Of a stretch of DNA of 5,303 bases, positions 1 through 5,303 are shown piece after piece. The notes beneath the pieces are model-generated. The model was not told the origin of the DNA, did not search any database, and saw only the letters and a list, made by a program, of their open reading frames with translations. A program made the translations under genes and the position numbers. How positions within the stretch are numbered: position 1 is the first letter of the stretch; each line of letters begins with the position of its first letter. This DNA is from Acidobacteriaceae bacterium (lineage in GTDB: Bacteria; Acidobacteriota; Terriglobia; Bryobacterales; Bryobacteraceae): the NCBI GenBank assembly GCA_019244945.1, contig JAFASD010000043.1, positions 1-5,303 on the forward strand, given 5' to 3'.

Positions 1-174
1 CGAAATGAAAGACCTTCTTCACCTATGAACATCTTCCTGCTCAGGCGGACTTCACGCAAGGCGAAAACGACTGGTGCCGGACAACACGCGGCAAATAAAG
101 CGCGGCCGGTTGAGATACGGCGCAATATTCGTGTGCATAAAGGCAGCTTGGATAGCATCTCACAGGGGAAACAA
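1..174. other. Non-coding leader upstream of galM
   Basis: This stretch precedes the preferred galM start. The galM frame stays open back to base 1 and has an in-frame ATG at 25, but the 50 residues this would add are basic and polar, have no hydrophobic signal-peptide core, and do not resemble the start of an aldose epimerase. Another frame ends in TGA at 26-28 and could be the last codons of an upstream gene, which cannot be judged from so little sequence. A weak promoter-like TTGAGA lies at 110-115, with no good -10 box at normal spacing. I see no other structure. Confidence 0.5.
164..169 (+). promoter_or_regulatory. Ribosome binding site deciding the galM start
   Basis: AGGGGA lies 5 bases before the ATG at 175, which is a good Shine-Dalgarno placement. 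The alternative ATG at 25 is preceded by a pyrimidine-rich stretch (CTTCTTCACCT) with no purine-rich site. Together with family length, this favours the start at 175. Confidence 0.7.
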
Positions 175-1236
175 ATGAAAGCAATTACGAAACAGAACTG
201 GGGCAGTCTTCCTTCAGGAGAAGAGATTCAACTGTTCACGCTTCGAAACTCACGGGGCGTGGAAGCGGAAATTACAAACTATGGAGGCAGAGTTGTAAGG
301 CTCAAGACCCCGGATCGGGACGGCAATTTTGAAGACATTGTTCTGGGATTCGACGATCTCCAAGGGTACCTGGGGGACAACCCGTATTTTGGAGCTCTGG
401 TTGGCAGATACGCAAATCGCATCTCGAATGGAGAGTTCACCTTAAACGGCAAGACATACAAGCTGGCGCGCAACAACGGACCAAATGCCTTGCACGGTGG
501 GTTGAAAGGATTCGATAAGGTTGCATGGATCGCGAGAGAGATTTCGGAATCCGATACACAGGGTTTGGGACTGACTTACCTGAGCAAAGATGGCGAAGAA
601 GGTTATCCAGGAAATCTGAACGTCACTGTTACATACACTTTGACAGAAGCTGATGAGCTGAGGATCGAGTACGAGGCGACGACAGATAAAGATACGGTCC
701 TCAATCTAACGAATCATTCCTACTTCGATCTCTGCGGGCAGGCCGCCGGAAATATTCTGGATCACCGCGTCACGATCAACGCCGAAACATTCACACCGGT
801 AAACGCTAACCTGATCCCCACTGGAGAACTAAAAACCGTAGTAGGCACCCCATTCGATTTCAGGAAACCTTCCGCGATTGGAGTCCGGATTGACGAAAAA
901 GATGAGCAACTCGAATATGGGCAGGGCTACGATCACAATTTTGTTCTGAACAGCAGCGGTACTGGCCCCTCGTTGGCTGCCCGCGTCAGTGAACCCAGAT
1001 CGGGCCGCGTTTTGGAAGTGCTTACTACACAACCCGGCGTTCAGTTTTACACAGGCAATCATCTCGATGGGAGGGTTCGAGGGAAGGGCGGGACCGTTTA
1101 CAATCCTCGATTCGCATTCTGCTTAGAAACCCAGCATTTTCCGGATTCGCCGAATCAGCCGAACTTTCCGTCGACCGAGTTGAAAGCCGGCCAGCGGTAT
1201 CAAGCAACCACGATCTTCCGGTTTTCGATCGAATGA
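175..1236 (+). CDS. galM: Aldose 1-epimerase (galactose mutarotase)
   Basis: The product interconverts alpha and beta anomers of aldohexoses such as galactose and glucose, feeding the Leloir pathway; it is probably cytoplasmic because no signal peptide is visible. The 353 residues match the usual family length of about 340-350. Family hallmarks appear in order: GRYANRI with Arg78, NALHGG with His107, LTNHSYFDL with His181, GTPFDF, YDHNFVL with Asp253, and LETQHFPDSPN with Glu318. By comparison with characterised GalM enzymes, His181 is the expected acid, Glu318 the base, and His107, Arg78 and Asp253 bind sugar, so the active site looks complete. The start at 175 is chosen for its ribosome binding site and because the 50 extra residues from ATG 25 do not look like the family. 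No galactose pathway genes adjoin it. The stop overlaps a possible small downstream frame. The family call is very secure; the exact sugar preference is not visible. Confidence 0.96.
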   Translation: MKAITKQNWGSLPSGEEIQLFTLRNSRGVEAEITNYGGRVVRLKTPDRDGNFEDIVLGFDDLQGYLGDNPYFGALVGRYANRISNGEFTLNGKTYKLARNNGPNALHGGLKGFDKVAWIAREISESDTQGLGLTYLSKDGEEGYPGNLNVTVTYTLTEADELRIEYEATTDKDTVLNLTNHSYFDLCGQAAGNILDHRVTINAETFTPVNANLIPTGELKTVVGTPFDFRKPSAIGVRIDEKDEQLEYGQGYDHNFVLNSSGTGPSLAARVSEPRSGRVLEVLTTQPGVQFYTGNHLDGRVRGKGGTVYNPRFAFCLETQHFPDSPNQPNFPSTELKAGQRYQATTIFRFSIE

Positions 1237-1406
1237 GGCGTGCTACTTCTACTGATATGAACGATGACAAGCAAAAGGCATCGCAGCCGGATAAGAATTT
1301 GGCCGCTGATGAGCGGCCGGTTCCCTCGCAAGCGGAAGGCGATCTGGAGACGGTAGAAGAAGATTTGGAGCACCGCGAAAAAGAGCCTGCTCCAAAAAAG
1401 CAGTAG
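1233..1406 (+). CDS. Small acidic hydrophilic protein, unknown
   Basis: I do not recognise this short frame. It starts with an ATG whose ATGA overlaps the galM stop codon, giving 57 residues, or 49 if the in-frame ATG at 1257 is used. The product is rich in Asp, Glu, Lys, Pro and Gln, contains no Cys or Trp, has no hydrophobic segment, and ends in a Lys-rich PAPKKQ tail, so it is probably disordered and soluble. An acidic patch (GDLETVEEDLEHREKE) occupies the second half. There is no clear ribosome binding site for either ATG, although GAGG at 1236-1239 lies rather far upstream of the second; translation by coupling to galM is the likeliest route. Support is the stop-start overlap, and the frame filling almost exactly the gap up to the convergent gene. 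It could also be a chance open frame. Confidence 0.45.
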   Translation: MRRATSTDMNDDKQKASQPDKNLAADERPVPSQAEGDLETVEEDLEHREKEPAPKKQ

Positions 1407-1418
1407 CGTGAGGGCTGA

Positions 1419-2060
1419 TTACGCAGACCGCAGCGTTGCGGGTTGCTTTCGAAGCATCTCCATCTCGCTCAGGATCGTCTCGACGACGAGCTCGTCGCCC
1501 ACTTTCGAGTTGATCATCAAGTGGTATAGATCGCGCTGAGGCCAAACCTTTCCGTAATACTTCTTGATGAACGCAGCACGTTCGCGATCCACTCGCTCGA
1601 CGAGATCTTCGGCTTCGTGCCGACTTTTCCCTCCGGCGGTGATCCGCCGAATCTTCTCGTCGTAGGGCGCATAAATAAACACGTGAAAAGCGTCGGGCCG
1701 ATCGCGCAGGAACCAGGGAGCGCCCCTGCCTACGATGATGCACTTTCCCCTTGCCGCGACATCGTTGACGACTTTTTCAAACAATCGCGACAGGTGTTCA
1801 GCATCGAGGAGTTCCAAACCACTGCCGGTGAAACTATCCTCATAGCTCCCGCGCATGAAGATTTTCGCTAATGAATAGAAAGCCGTGTCGAGGCGCTCTT
1901 CCCGCTGCTCGACCGAATGGATGTCGCACTTGAGGCGGCGCGCGATTTCACAGGTGATCTCGTGGTCCCAAAGAGTCCAGCCTAGACGGCCAGCCAGAGT
2001 GTTGGAGATGGAAGCGGCGCCTGATCCGTATTCACGCTCAACAGTAATGATGCTGAACAT
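1419..2060 (-). CDS. Cytidylate kinase-like family protein
   Basis: This 213-residue protein fits the cytidylate kinase-like family (Pfam Cytidylate_kin2), P-loop proteins of about 200 residues that resemble CMP kinase but whose substrate is mostly unproven. Visible hallmarks are the N-terminal REYGSG loop (residues 9-14), LGW..WDHEI (26-35), a buried strand leading into GRGAPWFLRDRPD (111-123), the strand FHVFIYAP (125-132), RVDRERAAFIKKYYG (156-170) and DLYHLMINS (177-185). The phosphate-binding loop reads GSGAASIS and lacks the usual Walker A lysine, which is common in this family, where REYGSGG is typical; here the second Gly is Ala. It lies 48 bases after the doxX-like gene on the same strand and may be co-transcribed, or use its own promoter in that gap. 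The start codon has only a weak purine-rich site (GGGCAGCGGG) but places the REYGSG motif where family members have it. The family is secure, the substrate is not. Confidence 0.88.
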   Translation of the reverse strand: MFSIITVEREYGSGAASISNTLAGRLGWTLWDHEITCEIARRLKCDIHSVEQREERLDTAFYSLAKIFMRGSYEDSFTGSGLELLDAEHLSRLFEKVVNDVAARGKCIIVGRGAPWFLRDRPDAFHVFIYAPYDEKIRRITAGGKSRHEAEDLVERVDRERAAFIKKYYGKVWPQRDLYHLMINSKVGDELVVETILSEMEMLRKQPATLRSA

Positions 2061-2082
2061 GCCCGCTGCCCACGCTTTGTTT

Positions 2083-2088
2083 ATTGTA
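2083..2088 (-). promoter_or_regulatory. Possible -10 box for the kinase-like gene
   Basis: On the minus strand the hexamer TACAAT matches five of six positions of the bacterial -10 consensus and sits 22 bases before the kinase-like ATG. No convincing -35 box is found 16-18 bases upstream, where the sequence is the end of the doxX-like gene. It may allow separate transcription of the kinase-like gene, or be chance. Confidence 0.2.
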
Positions 2089-2108
2089 CGCGGAGCACGC
2101 TTTCGAGA

Positions 2109-2504
2109 CTAGTCGCCCAGCGGAATGCTTGCGGGCCATGGCTCTTCCACGCCTGCCAAGGCCAATGCCGCGCCGAGAAGCGCCATATTTTTGCTGAAAT
2201 TGATCATATCGTTCATGCGCTGGTTTGGATCCTCAGTGGCCCAGAAGTTGTGCATAATCGGGGAAACTCCGGCGAGAAAACCGATAATCGCCAGCGTGCC
2301 TAGTTTCGGCTTCAATCCCAGAATGACGCTTGTGCCTCCAAGCGCCATTGCGACCCCTGAAGCGATGACGGCGAGATCCGGATTGGGAACATTCTTTGCC
2401 CCTGCGTATTGCGAGAGTGATTCCCGCTCCTTAAAGTGGTTGATTCCGTTGTAAATGAAAAAACCGCCAAAAACGATACGGCCGATCAGAAAGAGAGCCT
2501 TCAT
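2109..2504 (-). CDS. DoxX family small membrane protein
   Basis: This 131-residue protein has the length and four-helix layout of the DoxX family. Hydrophobic segments run at about residues 5-22, 43-64, 70-87 and 106-125. The first is followed by the charged NHFKERES turn usual for the family, and the last is preceded by FSKNMALLGAAL, another familiar DoxX pattern. DoxX was named from a subunit of an archaeal thiosulfate:quinone oxidoreductase; in most bacteria the role is unknown, although a mycobacterial relative works in a membrane complex against oxidative stress. No thiosulfate genes are nearby, so a sulfur role is not supported. A strong GGAGGGT ribosome binding site (complement of 2513-2519) lies 8 bases before the ATG. 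The gene is divergent from the RND permease and is followed by the kinase-like gene, possibly in one operon. Confidence 0.9.
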   Translation of the reverse strand: MKALFLIGRIVFGGFFIYNGINHFKERESLSQYAGAKNVPNPDLAVIASGVAMALGGTSVILGLKPKLGTLAIIGFLAGVSPIMHNFWATEDPNQRMNDMINFSKNMALLGAALALAGVEEPWPASIPLGD

Positions 2505-2588
2505 TTGGAATTACCCTCCAGCGTGATGAACTGCCGAACGTTGGATTCGGGTGTTTAGAGAAGCGTTACAAGGGCGTGCCCGCAATCG

Positions 2589-2603
2589 ACCAGGAGGTCT
2601 GGT
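2589..2603. repeat. Short inverted repeat in the divergent spacer
   Basis: Perfect 5-base arms ACCAG and CTGGT are separated by GAGGT. The site lies 95-109 bases before the RND start. It is short enough to arise by chance, but it is one of several such repeats in this 193-base spacer. Confidence 0.3.
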
Positions 2604-2609
2604 TGATAA

Positions 2610-2624
2610 TTGTTCTTCGGACAA
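2610..2624. repeat. Inverted repeat near a candidate RND promoter
   Basis: Arms TTGTTC and GGACAA flank a TTC centre; five of six pairs are Watson-Crick and one is T-G. Its right arm overlaps CGGACA at 2618-2623, a possible -35 box that pairs with TATTCT at 2642-2647 at an 18-base spacing. If that promoter is real, a protein bound here would block it. Both the repeat and the promoter are weak on their own. Confidence 0.3.
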
Positions 2625-2647
2625 GAGATTTCCGGCAAAGTTATTCT
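2618..2647 (+). promoter_or_regulatory. Candidate promoter for the RND gene
   Basis: CGGACA (2618-2623) and TATTCT (2642-2647) each match four of six consensus positions and are 18 bases apart. Transcription would begin near 2654, giving a leader of about 44 bases. This is the best pair I found in the spacer but is not strong; the true promoter may use another sigma factor or need an activator. Confidence 0.2.
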
Positions 2648-2668
2648 CTCGAACTATTACGAGGAAGA

Positions 2669-2682
2669 CGTTGCAAGCAACG
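2669..2682. promoter_or_regulatory. 14-base palindrome, candidate operator
   Basis: Perfect 6-base arms CGTTGC and GCAACG surround a central AA. The site ends 4 bases before the RND ribosome binding site (2687-2692). A two-base centre is poor for an RNA hairpin but typical of sites bound by dimeric repressors, so a DNA operator downstream of the promoter is the more likely reading. As RNA, a 5-base stem with a four-base loop could form next to the ribosome site. No regulator gene is present in the window to pair with it. Confidence 0.4.
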
Positions 2683-2686
2683 ATTT

Positions 2687-2692
2687 AGGAGA
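2687..2692 (+). promoter_or_regulatory. Ribosome binding site choosing the RND start
   Basis: AGGAGA is followed by two ATG codons in different frames, at 2694 and 2698. The first is only one base from the site and opens a frame of just 35 codons; the second is five bases away and opens the RND permease. Spacing and the MWIVRLALRRPYTF start both select 2698. Confidence 0.7.
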
Positions 2693-2697
2693 GATGT

Positions 2698-5303
2698 ATG
2701 TGGATTGTTCGCCTCGCTTTAAGGCGGCCTTACACGTTCGTAGTTTTGTCGCTGATGCTGTTTATCCTGGCGCCGGTGGTAATTTCGCGGACACCGACTG
2801 ACATATTCCCGAACATCGATATACCGGTCGTCAGCGTCGTTTGGAATTACACGGGGTTATCGGCGCAAGAAATCTCAGAACGAATTGTTTTCATCACAGA
2901 GCGCGCGCTCACCACGACCGTTAACAACATTGAGCACATCGAATCGCAGTCCATGGACGGCCGCGCAGTGGTGAAAATATTTTTCCAGCCCCACGCAAAC
3001 CTGTACGCGGCTATTGCCCAGGTGACAGCGATTTCCCAGACACAACTGCATCAGTTACCGGAGGGAACGACGCCTCCGCTGATCATCAGCTATAACGCTT
3101 CCACTGTGCCCATCCTCCAGCTCGCGCTTTCGGGGCAGGGTCTGAGTGAACAGCAGTTGAACGATTTGGGACAGAACTTCATTCGGACTCAGCTGGTCAC
3201 CGTCCCGGGAACAGCTATCCCTTACTCGTATGGCGGGAAACAACGCCAGATCGAAGTCGATCTCAACACTCAGGCACTGCAATCAAAAGGACTCGGACCG
3301 AACGACGTCGTCAATGCCATAGCCAACCAAAACCTCATTCTTCCGGGTGGCACCTCTAAACTCGGAAAGCTCGAATATGACGTTCAAATCAACGGCAGCC
3401 CTGGAACGGTGAACGAGCTGAATGACCTGCCCATCAAAACCCAGAACGGCGCAACAATTTATATCCGTGACGTAGCGCATGTGCGTGACGGCTATCCGCC
3501 GCAAACGAACATCGTGCGATCGGACGGACTACGTGGCTCACTGATGACGGTTCTGAAATCGGGTGACGTCTCGACGTTGGACATTATTGCGGGAGTGCGG
3601 AAGCTGTTACCCGTAATTGCGGCTACATTGCCAAGTCAGCTCCGGATCACGCCGATTGCAGATCAATCCATTTTTGTGCGGGCATCCATAAATGCCGTCG
3701 TGCGCGAAGCGGTTATAGCGGCCTGCCTCACGGCAATCATGATCCTAGTGTTTCTCGGAAGCTGGCGGAGCACGTTGATCATCGCGATTTCGATTCCTCT
3801 CTCGATCTTGTGCTCCATCTTTGCCTTGAGCGCCCTTGGCGAAACGATCAACATCATGACGCTGGGCGGCCTGGCTTTAGCCGTGGGCATTCTCGTCGAT
3901 GACGCTACGGTCGAAATTGAGAATATTAATCGCAATTTCGAGATGGGGAAGGAGATTGAACAGGCAATACTCGACGGCGCCGCTCAGATAGCGGTTCCCG
4001 CTTTCGTTTCTACGCTCAGCATCTGCATTGTGTTTGTGCCGATGTTTTTCCTCACGGGAGTTGCGAGATATCTCTTTGTTCCACTCGCCGAGGCGGTTTC
4101 TTTTGCGATGCTCGCCTCTTATGTGCTTTCCCGCACAATCGTTCCCACGCTGGCGAAATACCTGCTGAAAGGGCATTCCCATCACGAAGCTGTCGCGCAT
4201 GCCGATCGACGCAATCCATTTGTACGATTGCAAGCGGCTTTCGAAAACGGGTTCGAAAGGATACGGGCAAAATATCGTTCGGGGCTCGAGGCGTGCATTC
4301 GGCATCGCGCCGTATTTGTCACGCTGTTTTTCATAATCTGTCTCGCCTCTTTTGCGCTGGTTCCATGGCTTGGTCAGGATTTTTTCCCGAGCGTAGACAG
4401 CGGGCAGATCCGGCTGCACATCCGCGCTCGGACCGGCACACGCATCGAGGAAACGGCAAAGCTCTGCGATGAGATCGAGACCAGTATTCGCGACGTGGTC
4501 CCTGCGAATGAATTAGTGAACATTCTCGACAATATCGGCCTTCCCTATAGCGGCTTGAATACGTCCTACAACAACAACGGGACAATCGGACCCGCGGACG
4601 CTGACATCCTGTTATCGCTTTCAGAAGATCACCGGCCGAGCGGAGAATACACGTCGAAACTTCGAGCACGGCTTCCGCGGGAATTTCCTGGCGTGCTTTT
4701 CTACTTTCTGCCGGCAGACCTGGTAAGCCAGATTCTGAATTTCGGTCTTCCGGCGCCGATTGATATTCAGATCATGGGAGCGGACCTGGAAGGCAACCGC
4801 GCTTTCGCCGACAAGCTGCTGGAACAAATAAAAGATATCCCAGGCGCGACCGATCTCCGGATCCAGCAGCCGTTTAATCAGCCCAAACTTTTCATCAACA
4901 TCGATCGAACCAAAGCGCAACAAGTGGGCTACAGCGCGCGTGACGTCGCCAACAATGTTCTGGTGGCGCTCAGCGGCAGTTTTCAGACCTCTCCAACCTT
5001 TTGGCTCAATCCACGAAACGGCGTCAGTTACAACGTAGCCGCTCAGTCTCCGCAATACGAGATGGATACACTTCAGGACCTGAGAAATATCCCAGTGACC
5101 GGAAGCGGATCGCCGCAGATTCTGGCGAGTCTCGCCTCCATCCAGCGGGGAATGGGCCTAGCGACCGTTTCGCACTACAACATTGCGCCGGTCATCGACA
5201 TCTATGGATCAGTGCAAGGTACCGACCTTGGTGGAGTTTCGCGCGGAATCGATCGCGTAGTTGCGGGACAAGGGAGGAGTCTTCCGCGCGCGTCGAGAGT
5301 GGT
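2698..5303 (+). CDS. RND efflux permease, HAE type, 3' end cut off
   Basis: This is the inner-membrane pump of a tripartite resistance-nodulation-division exporter, which uses the proton gradient to push substrates through an adaptor and outer-membrane channel. The frame is open for 868 codons without a stop. TM1 lies at about 12-30, followed by TDIFPNIDIP and the first periplasmic porter and docking loop (about 40-330). TM2-TM6 lie at about 335-488. TM4 carries the paired proton-relay aspartates Asp401 and Asp402 in GILVDDATVEIEN, typical of drug (HAE) rather than heavy-metal pumps. TM7 is at about 536-556, ending in LGQDFFPSVDSGQ, and the second periplasmic loop runs to the window edge. Family members are about 1050 residues, so TM8-TM12 and roughly 180 residues are missing because of the window, not a mutation. 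No adaptor gene lies upstream, so partners are probably downstream. Substrate is unknown. Confidence 0.95.
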   Translation, partial: MWIVRLALRRPYTFVVLSLMLFILAPVVISRTPTDIFPNIDIPVVSVVWNYTGLSAQEISERIVFITERALTTTVNNIEHIESQSMDGRAVVKIFFQPHANLYAAIAQVTAISQTQLHQLPEGTTPPLIISYNASTVPILQLALSGQGLSEQQLNDLGQNFIRTQLVTVPGTAIPYSYGGKQRQIEVDLNTQALQSKGLGPNDVVNAIANQNLILPGGTSKLGKLEYDVQINGSPGTVNELNDLPIKTQNGATIYIRDVAHVRDGYPPQTNIVRSDGLRGSLMTVLKSGDVSTLDIIAGVRKLLPVIAATLPSQLRITPIADQSIFVRASINAVVREAVIAACLTAIMILVFLGSWRSTLIIAISIPLSILCSIFALSALGETINIMTLGGLALAVGILVDDATVEIENINRNFEMGKEIEQAILDGAAQIAVPAFVSTLSICIVFVPMFFLTGVARYLFVPLAEAVSFAMLASYVLSRTIVPTLAKYLLKGHSHHEAVAHADRRNPFVRLQAAFENGFERIRAKYRSGLEACIRHRAVFVTLFFIICLASFALVPWLGQDFFPSVDSGQIRLHIRARTGTRIEETAKLCDEIETSIRDVVPANELVNILDNIGLPYSGLNTSYNNNGTIGPADADILLSLSEDHRPSGEYTSKLRARLPREFPGVLFYFLPADLVSQILNFGLPAPIDIQIMGADLEGNRAFADKLLEQIKDIPGATDLRIQQPFNQPKLFINIDRTKAQQVGYSARDVANNVLVALSGSFQTSPTFWLNPRNGVSYNVAAQSPQYEMDTLQDLRNIPVTGSGSPQILASLASIQRGMGLATVSHYNIAPVIDIYGSVQGTDLGGVSRGIDRVVAGQGRSLPRASRV

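Noticed and set aside
110..141. A possible galM promoter, TTGAGA with CATAAA downstream.
   Set aside because: The spacing is 20 bases and the -10 box matches poorly, so it does not stand out from background.
1249..1743. A 164-codon minus-strand frame overlapping the end of the kinase-like gene.
   Set aside because: Its composition is Arg- and Ser-rich, as expected from an out-of-frame reading, and it lies mostly over the well-supported kinase-like gene on the same strand.
2610..2801. A 63-codon + strand frame starting at TTG in the spacer and running into the RND gene.
   Set aside because: It overlaps the RND start by more than 100 bases in another frame, has no ribosome site at its TTG start, and its protein resembles nothing known; the internal ATG at 2694 is too close to the ribosome site.
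3877..4419. A 180-codon minus-strand frame antisense to the RND gene.
   Set aside because: It lies entirely over the conserved transmembrane part of the RND permease; the product has no recognisable motif, and antisense open frames are common in such sequence.
4621..5055. A 144-codon minus-strand frame antisense to the RND gene.
   Set aside because: The + strand reading is a continuous RND periplasmic domain, while the antisense product looks random.
2698..5303. Possible frameshift or pseudogene in the RND permease.
   Set aside because: Reading every codon from 2698 to 5303 gives one uninterrupted frame with all expected motifs; the missing C-terminal part is due to the window edge.

Overview
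The window looks like an ordinary chromosomal stretch from a free-living bacterium of moderate GC content. The protein styles (a cytidylate kinase-like protein, a small DoxX protein and a HAE-type RND permease beginning MWIVRLALRRPYTF) resemble what I know from Acidobacteria and similar soil bacteria. That placement is an inference from memory, not a database result. I see no phage, transposon, CRISPR or RNA gene.

Layout. On the + strand, galM (aldose 1-epimerase, 175-1236) is followed by a small acidic reading frame (1233-1406) that shares an ATGA overlap with the galM stop. A convergent minus-strand pair follows: doxX-like gene (2504 down to 2109), then a cytidylate kinase-like gene (2060 down to 1419). 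The two are 48 bases apart and could be one transcript. Only 12 bases separate the small + strand frame from the end of the kinase-like gene. From 2698 to the right edge runs a large + strand RND efflux permease. It is open for 868 codons with no stop or frameshift and is cut by the window end before its last transmembrane block.

The 193-base divergent spacer between the doxX-like gene and the RND gene (2505-2697) is the only sizeable non-coding stretch between genes. It holds several short inverted repeats. The best is a 14-base palindrome just upstream of the RND ribosome binding site. These are plausible operator sites for local control of the efflux gene.

Functionally the genes form no obvious single pathway: sugar anomer interconversion, a nucleotide-kinase-like protein, a small membrane protein of uncertain role, and a proton-driven exporter. 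I found no convincing new system here. The points most worth a second look are the divergent regulatory spacer, the small coupled acidic frame after galM, and the non-canonical P-loop of the kinase-like protein.
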